Source: an uncultured Methanomicrobiales archaeon (GTDB lineage: Archaea > Thermoplasmatota > Thermoplasmata > Methanomassiliicoccales > Methanomethylophilaceae). Taken from it: a stretch of 18,909 nucleotides of DNA. A model generated the notes under the pieces. That model saw only the letters and a program-made list of their open reading frames with translations. It was not told the origin of the DNA and made no database searches. The translations under genes were made by a program, and so were the position numbers. Within the stretch, counting starts at the first letter, position 1, and the number at the start of each line of letters is the position of its first letter. The stretch spans positions 1-18,909 of the forward strand of contig CALAVG010000113.1 in the NCBI GenBank assembly GCA_937892275.1, given 5' to 3'. This document shows, piece by piece, positions 12,669 through 18,909 of the stretch.

Positions 12669-14072
12669 ATGTCCAACAAAGAGGATAACTTCGCAGAGTG
12701 GTACCTCGACATCGTCGAGAAGGCCGGATTGTCAGACAAGAGATACCCCATCAAGGGAATGAACGTATGGACGCCCTACGGATGGAGGATCATGAGGCAG
12801 ATTGACTCCTATATACGCGAGGAGTTCGACGCCACAAACCACGACGAGGTCAACTTCCCCCTGCTCATCCCCGAGAGTCAGTTCGCCAAGGAGAAGGAGC
12901 ACATCAAGGGATTTGACAGCGAGGTCTACTGGGTCACCCATGCAGGACTGGACGAGCTTGACGAGAGGCTCGTCGTCAGGCCCACATCCGAGACCGCCAT
13001 GTATCCCATGTTCGCCCTGTGGATTAGATCCCACCAGGACCTTCCCCTCAAGACATATCAGATCGTCAACACATTCCGTTACGAGACCAAGCAGACCAGG
13101 CCCTTCATAAGGGTACGTGAGATCCACTTCTTCGAATCCCACACCTGCCACACGGATTACGACGATGCCCAGAAGCAGATCGAGGAGGACATCGAGATCC
13201 TCGCCAGGATCGCCAAGAAGATCTGTCTGCCCTACACACTCCTCGTACGTACCGATTGGGACAAGTTCCCCGGAGCGTACTATACGGTCGGTATCGACAC
13301 ATCCATGCCCAACGGAAGGACACTCCAGATGGGTTCGATCCACCACTACAAGACAAACTTCTCCGAGCCCTACGAGATCACCTACGAGGACAAGGACGGG
13401 GAGCACAAGTTCGTCCACCAGACCACCTACGGAATGTCCGAGAGGCTGGTCGGAGCGCTCATCGGAGTTCACGGAGACGACCAGGGACTTATCATGCCTC
13501 CCGGAATCGCCCCCTTCCAGATCGTGCTAATCCCCATCTTCAAAAAGGACAACCAGGAGGCCGTCATGGCCGCTGCGAAAGAGATGGAGACCGTTCTCAA
13601 GAACGCAGGATTCAGGGTCAAGTTCGACGACCGTGACGACCGTCCCGGTGCGAAGTACTACGAGTGGGAGATGAAGGGTGTGCCCCTCAGGCTCGAGCTA
13701 GGAGGACGTGACATAGAGAACAAGGTCGTATCCTTCTTCAGGAGGGACACCGCGGAGAAGGGAACCATCGATGTGGCGAACCTGATCCCGGGAGTCCAGA
13801 TGCTCCTCGACGACATTTCCGACACCATGTTCAACAGGGCGAACGAGATCCAGAAGCAGCGCACCGTGGACATCGATTCCATGGAGAACATCCCCGAGGA
13901 CAAGATCCTCAGGTTCGGATGGTGCGGATGCGACGAGTGCGGTCACAAGTTCGAGGACACGACCGGATTCAAGATCCTCGGAAGACCCTACCACAAAGAG
14001 GAGTTCAAGGGCAAGTGCATTGTCTGCGGAAAGGAGACCGACACTCCCGCATACGCGGCCCACACGATGTGA
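12669..14072 (+). CDS. proS: Prolyl-tRNA synthetase, archaeal/eukaryotic type
   Basis: The class II enzyme (467 aa) charges tRNA-Pro with proline. Motif 2 is around FRYETKQTRPFIRVREIHFFE and motif 3 falls in GALIGVHGDDQGLIMPP. An anticodon-binding domain follows, then the archaeal C-terminal zinc region, where C419, C421, C424, C450 and C453 are candidate ligands. The bacterial editing insertion is absent. The protein ends in AAHTM, whereas many archaeal-type enzymes end in Tyr, which packs toward the active site; that is a mild oddity. It lies between prs (3 bases upstream) and trmI (4 bases downstream), giving a tight operon. Confidence 0.94.
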   Translation: MSNKEDNFAEWYLDIVEKAGLSDKRYPIKGMNVWTPYGWRIMRQIDSYIREEFDATNHDEVNFPLLIPESQFAKEKEHIKGFDSEVYWVTHAGLDELDERLVVRPTSETAMYPMFALWIRSHQDLPLKTYQIVNTFRYETKQTRPFIRVREIHFFESHTCHTDYDDAQKQIEEDIEILARIAKKICLPYTLLVRTDWDKFPGAYYTVGIDTSMPNGRTLQMGSIHHYKTNFSEPYEITYEDKDGEHKFVHQTTYGMSERLVGALIGVHGDDQGLIMPPGIAPFQIVLIPIFKKDNQEAVMAAAKEMETVLKNAGFRVKFDDRDDRPGAKYYEWEMKGVPLRLELGGRDIENKVVSFFRRDTAEKGTIDVANLIPGVQMLLDDISDTMFNRANEIQKQRTVDIDSMENIPEDKILRFGWCGCDECGHKFEDTTGFKILGRPYHKEEFKGKCIVCGKETDTPAYAAHTM

Positions 14073-14076
14073 TCCC

Positions 14077-14847
14077 ATGGCATTCCAGGAGAACGAGTTC
14101 ATCTACCTCGAGGATACCTCGGGAAAGAGGATCTGGCTCAAGGTGGTCTACGGTATGATGAAGGTCCAGTCCCTGGGCGCCATAGACGGCACCAGGTTCA
14201 AGGACCTCGACGAGGGTGACAAGGTAACCATCGTCGGCCGTGACTACAGGGTTTTCAGACCTGGTGTGCTCGAACTCATGGAATCCCTCGACAGAGGGGC
14301 ACAAATCATATCCGCCAAGGATGCTGCTACGATCCTGATGCATTGCGACATCAAGGCAGGCGACAGGGTCATTGAGGTCGGCGCAGGCTCGGGAGGGCTC
14401 ACAACGGCCCTCCTGCATGCCGTAGCCCCTACCGGACAGGTCCTGACGCTGGAATTCAAGGAGGAAAATGCCATTCGTGCGAAGAAGAACGTCTCCAGGG
14501 TCGGTCTCGACAAGTACTGGAGCTATCAGATCGGCGATGCCAGAGATATGTCGGTGGATGTGGACTGGCAGGCCGACGCCCTCACAATGGACATGCCCGA
14601 TCCGTGGCTCGCTCTGGATAACCTGGAGAAGCATCTCCGTTCGGGAGGAAGGCTCTGCGCCTACGTCCCCAACATGAACCAGGCGGAGTCCATAGTCAAC
14701 GCTCTCCGTGAACATGGTTATTCTTCTGTCTACGCCTTGGAGAACATGCAGCGCGGACTCGAGGTCCATCCCGGCGGAGTAAGGCCGTCATTCGAGATGC
14801 TGGGTCATACTGGATATCTGATCTTCGCAAGGAAGACGTCCCAGTGA
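14077..14847 (+). CDS. trmI: tRNA (adenine-N1)-methyltransferase, TrmI-type
   Basis: The 256-residue enzyme adds a methyl group from S-adenosylmethionine to N1 of adenine in the T-loop (A58, and in some archaea A57). An N-terminal beta domain, about residues 1-70, is followed by a Rossmann methyltransferase domain. The SAM loop is VIEVGAGSGG (98-107), LTLEF binds the ribose further on, and the D172-M-P-D-P-W177 motif is the family's catalytic signature. The usual PGG segment is RSGGRLCAYVPNMNQ. ATG 14077 comes four bases after the proS stop, so a shared transcript is likely. Confidence 0.92.
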   Translation: MAFQENEFIYLEDTSGKRIWLKVVYGMMKVQSLGAIDGTRFKDLDEGDKVTIVGRDYRVFRPGVLELMESLDRGAQIISAKDAATILMHCDIKAGDRVIEVGAGSGGLTTALLHAVAPTGQVLTLEFKEENAIRAKKNVSRVGLDKYWSYQIGDARDMSVDVDWQADALTMDMPDPWLALDNLEKHLRSGGRLCAYVPNMNQAESIVNALREHGYSSVYALENMQRGLEVHPGGVRPSFEMLGHTGYLIFARKTSQ

Positions 14848-14870
14848 TTTCGGGATTAGGTTAATCATTG

Positions 14871-14894
14871 TTATATAGTAGTTGATTAGTCAAC
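14871..14894 (+). promoter_or_regulatory. TATA box and MarR operator candidate upstream of the MarR-ABC operon
   Basis: TTATATAGTA (14871-14880) is a clear TATA box, placing transcription near 14897-14903. Directly downstream lies GTTGATTAGTCAAC (14881-14894), a near-perfect palindrome with 5-bp arms. Its TTGA...TCAA form is typical of MarR-family operators. An additional inverted pair, TAATCA at 14862-14867 and TGATTA at 14883-14888, flanks the TATA box. Autorepression of the operon by the MarR product is the likely use; binding is inferred. Confidence 0.6.
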
Positions 14895-14939
14895 CGCTTC
14901 ATGTAGAATGAGAACGAACGCTGCATCAGCCCTCGGGTC

Positions 14940-15323
14940 GTGAAGGCCTATCTTGAAAAGGTTGCGGGACCGAGACTCGAGGAGCTGGGCATCACATACT
15001 CCAACGCACCTTTCCTCGTTGAGATAAGCAGCAACGAGGGACTGTCGCTCAGAGGTCTGACCGAGCAATTGATGGTGGACAAGGCCCACACCACGCGTGT
15101 GGTCTCCAAGCTGATCGATGCCGGTCTGGTCGAGAACAGGGCCAGCGGTCATGAGTATTCCCTGTACCTCACCGATGAGGGAAGGGAGAAGGCCGAGGCG
15201 GCCAGTGTCATATTCGGAGAGGCATGGAAGAGCATGTTCAGGGACCTGACCGAAGAGGAGAAGGAGACCCTGGAGGAGATTTTCAGGAAGATATCCAAGG
15301 TCATCAAGGAGGAGGTCCAATGA
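14940..15323 (+). CDS. MarR-family transcriptional regulator
   Basis: The 127-residue protein is a winged helix-turn-helix dimer of the MarR type. A helix with SLRGLTEQLMV is followed by the recognition helix DKAHTTRVVSKLIDAGLVENR, and the wing is HEYSLYLTDEGREKA. Amphipathic dimerisation helices flank it at both ends. MarR proteins usually repress adjacent transporter genes and release DNA on binding a ligand. The start is GTG 14940; the only upstream in-frame stop is TAG at 14904 and no ATG lies between. There is no clear ribosome site. An 11-codon frame (ATG 14908 to TGA 14941-14943) overlaps this GTG. The gene overlaps the first ABC gene by ATGA. Confidence 0.88.
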   Translation: MKAYLEKVAGPRLEELGITYSNAPFLVEISSNEGLSLRGLTEQLMVDKAHTTRVVSKLIDAGLVENRASGHEYSLYLTDEGREKAEAASVIFGEAWKSMFRDLTEEEKETLEEIFRKISKVIKEEVQ

Positions 15324-17068
15324 TATTGGATTACTTCAGGAAGATCGATGCGTTCCTGCTCATAGTAACCATAGTGTTAGTTTTCATTCAGGTATGGCTG
15401 GAGCTCGAGATCCCGGGATACATGTCCGCCATCACCAACATTATGACGCATGCCGTGGAAGGAGAGGTATTGGACGAAGGCATCCCTATGCTGGGCTGTG
15501 CATTCGGCAGTCTCATAATATCTGTCTTCGTCGGTCTGATCATCGCATACATCGGTACCAACATGGGAAAGACCATGCGTGCGAGGCAGTTCAACCAGGT
15601 CGAGAAGTACTCCGCTGCGGAGATCAACAAGTTCTCCATCTACAGTCTGATCACGCGTTCCACCAACGACGTCAACCAGGTCCAGATGGCGTTCATCCTC
15701 GGACTTATGGTGATGATCAGGGCGCCCATCATGGCAGTGATGGCCATCATGAAGATCTCCACCAAGAACATCGGTTGGGTCGAGATCACGATCTTCTGCG
15801 TACTGGTCATGATCGTCTGCATCGGTGTGATCCTGTGGTTCACGTTCCCGCGTTTCAAGAGGATTCAGTGGATGAACGACGATGTCAACCGTATAACCAA
15901 GGAGAGTCTCAGCGGTATCCGTGTGGTCCACGCCTACAATGCGGAATCATACCAGGAAGAGAAGTTCCAGGAGGCCAACGGCATTCTGACTGGCACCCAT
16001 ATCTCTGTCACCCGTGCTATGGCGTTCCTGCAGCCCGTGATGACCACAATCATGAGCATGCTAGGTCTCGGTATCTATTGGATGGGTGCAATCATAATCT
16101 CTGAGGCCGGCAGCATCGAGGAGAGGCTGATGGACTTCTCTGACATGATAGTGTTCTCATCCTATGCGATGCAGGTCATCGCCGCATTCATGATGCTGAT
16201 CATCGTCTTCATGATCCTGCCACGTGCGATGGTCGCAGCCAAGCGTATCGACGAGGTCATCAAGACCGAACCCACCGTTCTCGACGGAGACGTCACCGAC
16301 TCTCCCGAGGGACAGGATGGTAAGATATCGTTCCGTAACGTATCATTCAGATACCCCGGAGCATCCCAGGACGCCATCTCGGACATCTCGTTCGATGTGG
16401 ACAAGGGGGAGACCGTGGCAATCATCGGTTCCACCGGTTCTGGAAAGAGCACACTGGTCAAGCTGATTCCCCGTTTCTACGATGTGGACAGCGGATCAGT
16501 AACCATAGATGGCATCGATGTGAAGGATTACACTTTGGAAGCTCTTCACAGGAAGATCGGATACGTCCCCCAGAAGGCCATAATGTTCAACGGAACAATC
16601 TACTCCAACGTCAACTACGGCGATTCCGAGAAGGACCGCACGGAGGAGGACGTGAAGAAGGCCATCGAGATAGCCCAGGCCACCCAGTTCGTGGAGAGCA
16701 CGGAAGGCCAATATCAGGGTAAGGTGGCCGAGGGAGGAACGAACCTCTCAGGAGGACAGAAGCAGCGCATCTCCATCGCCCGTGCGATATGCAGGAGACC
16801 GGAGTTCTATATCTTCGACGATTCGTTCTCCGCCTTGGATTACAAGACGGACCGCGTGCTCAGGTCCCAGCTGAAGAAGGAGACCGCAGGGGTCACCACA
16901 CTGATCGTGGCCCAGAGGATAGGTACCATCAAGGATGCCGACAAGATCATCGTCCTCGACGAGGGAAGGATAGTCGGCATGGGTAAGCATCAGGATCTGC
17001 TGAGGGATTGCGAGGTCTACTATCAGATCGCAAGATCCCAGCTCTCGGAGGAGGAGTTGGTAAGATGA
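15320..17068 (+). CDS. ABC exporter half-transporter, degenerate-site subunit
   Basis: The 582-residue protein has six transmembrane helices (about residues 10-310) followed by a nucleotide-binding domain. Walker A is GSTGSGKST (370-378), signature LSGGQKQR starts at 476, and Walker B is IFDD. The catalytic position after Walker B is Asp (D501) instead of Glu, and the switch His is Gln (Q532 in VAQR). These changes mark the subunit that contributes the degenerate ATP site of heterodimeric exporters such as TM287/288 and BmrCD. Its normal signature serves the partner's site. The start, ATG 15320, overlaps marR by ATGA with GGAGGAGG just upstream. Substrate is unknown; drug or lipid export is inferred. 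Confidence 0.92.
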   Translation: MILDYFRKIDAFLLIVTIVLVFIQVWLELEIPGYMSAITNIMTHAVEGEVLDEGIPMLGCAFGSLIISVFVGLIIAYIGTNMGKTMRARQFNQVEKYSAAEINKFSIYSLITRSTNDVNQVQMAFILGLMVMIRAPIMAVMAIMKISTKNIGWVEITIFCVLVMIVCIGVILWFTFPRFKRIQWMNDDVNRITKESLSGIRVVHAYNAESYQEEKFQEANGILTGTHISVTRAMAFLQPVMTTIMSMLGLGIYWMGAIIISEAGSIEERLMDFSDMIVFSSYAMQVIAAFMMLIIVFMILPRAMVAAKRIDEVIKTEPTVLDGDVTDSPEGQDGKISFRNVSFRYPGASQDAISDISFDVDKGETVAIIGSTGSGKSTLVKLIPRFYDVDSGSVTIDGIDVKDYTLEALHRKIGYVPQKAIMFNGTIYSNVNYGDSEKDRTEEDVKKAIEIAQATQFVESTEGQYQGKVAEGGTNLSGGQKQRISIARAICRRPEFYIFDDSFSALDYKTDRVLRSQLKKETAGVTTLIVAQRIGTIKDADKIIVLDEGRIVGMGKHQDLLRDCEVYYQIARSQLSEEELVR

Positions 17069-18882
17069 GCCAGATATCCGAGAGGAGAAGGGGACCGAGG
17101 CGCGGTCCGGGAATGCCCGTGGAGAAGCCCAAGGACTTCAAGCAGGCATGGAGCAGGCTCTTCCAGTACATGGGCAGCTACAAGATACTGTTCATCATCG
17201 CTCTGATCTTCGCAGTGGTCGGAACGGCGCTCACGCTGCTCGGACCGAACATGCTCAGCGACATGACCGACATCATCAAGGACGGTCTGATCTTCGGAGA
17301 TGTGGACATGGAGGGCATCATGGCCATCGTCGTATGGCTGCTCGTCATCTACGGAATCAGCGCAGTGATCTCCTTGGTCCAGGGACTGATCATGGCATCC
17401 ATCTCTCAGAAGACCGCAGGTAACCTGCGTAACGACATCTCGAGGAAGATCGACCGTGTCCCCCTGAGATACTTCGACAGCGCGAAGTCCGGGGACCTGA
17501 TGAGCCGTGTCACAAACGATGCGGATTCGCTCGGGCAGGACACGAACCGTGCGGTCAGCACGATGATAGTCGCCATCACCCAGTTCCTTGGTTCGTTGGT
17601 AATGATGCTCTACACCGACCTCACGATGGCCGGTGTCGCCGTCGGTTCGACCATCCTCGGATTCGTGATGATGATCTTCATCATGTCGAAGTCCCAGAAG
17701 TACTTCAACGCGCAGCAGAACCACCTGGGTGCGATGAACGGTCATATCACCGAGACGTACAACAACCACAGTATCGTCATATCCTACAACGGTGACAAGA
17801 GGGCCAAGCAGGAGTTCGACAAGATCAACGACGACCTCCAGCACAGCGGATTCATGGCCATGTTTATGGCCGGCACGATGATGCCCCTGATGAATTTCAT
17901 CGGTAACTTCGGATACGTCATGGTCTGCATAGTCGGTGCGATGATGGTACTTGACGAATCGATCACTATCGGTACCATAGTCGCATTCATGATCTACATC
18001 AGGCTGTTCACCAACCCTCTTCAGCAGATGTCGCAGGGACTCACAGTAATGCAGTCCGTCGCAGCGGCCGCCGAGAGGATCTTCGGGTTCCTCGACGAGG
18101 ACGAATACGAGGACGAATCCCATAAGATCCAGACAATCGAAGCGAAGGGTCATGTGGAGTTCAGGGACGTGCACTTCTCGTACATCGAGGGCAAGGAGGT
18201 CATCCACGGATTCTCCGCAGACGTCAAGCCGGGACAGAAGGTGGCAATAGTCGGTCCCACCGGTGCCGGAAAGACCACGATGGTCAACCTCCTCATGAGG
18301 TTCTACGAGGTCGACAGCGGTGACATCCTCATCGACGGCGTCTCCGTCAAGGACCTGACGAGGAAGAACATCCACGATCAGTTCTGCATGGTCCTCCAGG
18401 ACGCATGGCTGTTCGAAGGCACGATAAGGGAGAACCTGGTGTTCAGCAGGGAGGGCATCTCCGACGAGAAGCTCGAGGAGGTGTGCAAGGCGGTGGGCAT
18501 CCACCACTTCATCATGACCCTTCCCGACGGATACGACACCGTTCTGACGGACAACGACACCCTGTCCGCCGGTCAGAGGCAGCAGCTGACGATCGCCCGT
18601 GCGATGTTGGATACCTCTCCGATGCTGATCCTGGATGAGGCCACGAGCTCCGTCGATACCAGGACCGAGATCATAATCCAGGAGGCGATGGACCGTCTGG
18701 CGCACAACAGGACGTCCTTCGTTATCGCCCACAGGCTCTCGACCATCAAGAACTCCGACCTGATCCTCGTGATGAAGAACGGTAACATCATCGAGCAGGG
18801 AACGCATGAGGAACTGCTCGCCAAGGGCGGATTCTATCAGGACCTGTACGACAGTCAGTTCGAGGAGACCGAAATGGATTGA
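17065..18882 (+). CDS. ABC exporter half-transporter, canonical-site subunit
   Basis: The 605-residue protein is the partner half-transporter. After a basic, proline-rich N-terminal extension of about 30 residues come six transmembrane helices and a nucleotide-binding domain. Walker A is GPTGAGKTT (397-405), the Walker B aspartate is D524 followed by catalytic E525 in DEATSSVD, and the switch histidine is H556 in IAHRLSTI. The signature at 500-504 is LSAGQ, not LSGGQ, and faces the other subunit's Walker A, completing the degenerate site. The start, ATG 17065, overlaps the first ABC gene by ATGA with GGAGGAGG upstream. Together the two form a heterodimeric exporter under MarR control. Confidence 0.92.
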   Translation: MSQISERRRGPRRGPGMPVEKPKDFKQAWSRLFQYMGSYKILFIIALIFAVVGTALTLLGPNMLSDMTDIIKDGLIFGDVDMEGIMAIVVWLLVIYGISAVISLVQGLIMASISQKTAGNLRNDISRKIDRVPLRYFDSAKSGDLMSRVTNDADSLGQDTNRAVSTMIVAITQFLGSLVMMLYTDLTMAGVAVGSTILGFVMMIFIMSKSQKYFNAQQNHLGAMNGHITETYNNHSIVISYNGDKRAKQEFDKINDDLQHSGFMAMFMAGTMMPLMNFIGNFGYVMVCIVGAMMVLDESITIGTIVAFMIYIRLFTNPLQQMSQGLTVMQSVAAAAERIFGFLDEDEYEDESHKIQTIEAKGHVEFRDVHFSYIEGKEVIHGFSADVKPGQKVAIVGPTGAGKTTMVNLLMRFYEVDSGDILIDGVSVKDLTRKNIHDQFCMVLQDAWLFEGTIRENLVFSREGISDEKLEEVCKAVGIHHFIMTLPDGYDTVLTDNDTLSAGQRQQLTIARAMLDTSPMLILDEATSSVDTRTEIIIQEAMDRLAHNRTSFVIAHRLSTIKNSDLILVMKNGNIIEQGTHEELLAKGGFYQDLYDSQFEETEMD

Positions 18883-18909
18883 AAAACGGTGGTTTTATCA
18901 CCATCTTGC
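18883..18909 (+). terminator. Possible T-rich termination signal after the ABC operon
   Basis: Directly after the second ABC gene the sequence has a TTTT run inside GGTGGTTTTATCACC, where GGTG could pair with CACC. This is short and reaches the window edge, so it may equally belong to the promoter of the next gene. Confidence 0.25.

Noticed and set aside
12732..13472. 246-codon minus-strand frame opposite proS
   Set aside because: It is antisense to the conserved synthetase, caused by codon bias; no domain is recognisable.
17023..18807. 594-codon minus-strand frame opposite the second ABC gene
   Set aside because: The sense strand encodes complete Walker and signature motifs; the Asp/Val/Leu-rich antisense product is a codon-bias shadow.
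1..18909. CRISPR array, rRNA or insertion sequence
   Set aside because: No regularly spaced repeats, rRNA motifs, transposase or terminal inverted repeats were found.

Overview
The window is an archaeal chromosome segment carrying the end of an integrated genetic element. The archaeal calls rest on Gins51, pantoate kinase, archaeal-type prolyl-tRNA synthetase with a C-terminal zinc region, archaeal-type PRPP synthetase, TrmI, DUF357 and UPF0292 proteins, and on TATA boxes about 23-30 nt upstream of many start codons. Moderate-to-high GC and the style of the proteins suggest Thermoplasmatota, most likely host-associated Methanomassiliicoccales. That placement is inference: no methanogenesis or pyrrolysine gene lies in the window.

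Left end (1-2390): accessory DNA, visibly AT-richer at its far left. An EcoRI-type adenine methyltransferase runs off the left edge and is read leftward from an operon with a protein carrying two ribbon-helix-helix domains. Divergent from it are a small 54-codon frame and a tyrosine recombinase pointing at the 3' end of a tRNA-Lys(CTT). The promoter region between the two operons holds a 7-bp-arm palindrome just downstream of a TATA box. The simplest reading is an integrated element attached at tRNA-Lys, with restriction-modification cargo.

Middle (2460-11720): chromosomal genes. In order they are an iron-sulfur flavoprotein, a convergent EamA permease, a DUF2188 protein, a CBS-pair protein followed by a YycJ/WalJ-like MBL hydrolase, Gins51 divergent from a DUF167 and UPF0292/Toprim pair, a PAP2-family membrane phosphatase, and an overlapping tmk-coaBC-pantoate kinase operon. 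A protein with duplicated DUF357 motifs follows. Several genes overlap by ATGA junctions, and two convergent pairs overlap at their 3' ends by 17 bp.

Right end (11800-18909): a prs-proS-trmI operon joins PRPP synthesis, tRNA-Pro charging and tRNA m1A methylation. It is followed by a MarR regulator and two ABC exporter half-transporters joined by ATGA overlaps. The motifs show a heterodimeric exporter with one canonical and one degenerate ATP site, and the MarR promoter contains a near-perfect 14-bp palindrome typical of MarR operators. I found no CRISPR array, rRNA or insertion sequence. The least explained parts are the integrated element, its putative operator and the leader frame before marR.
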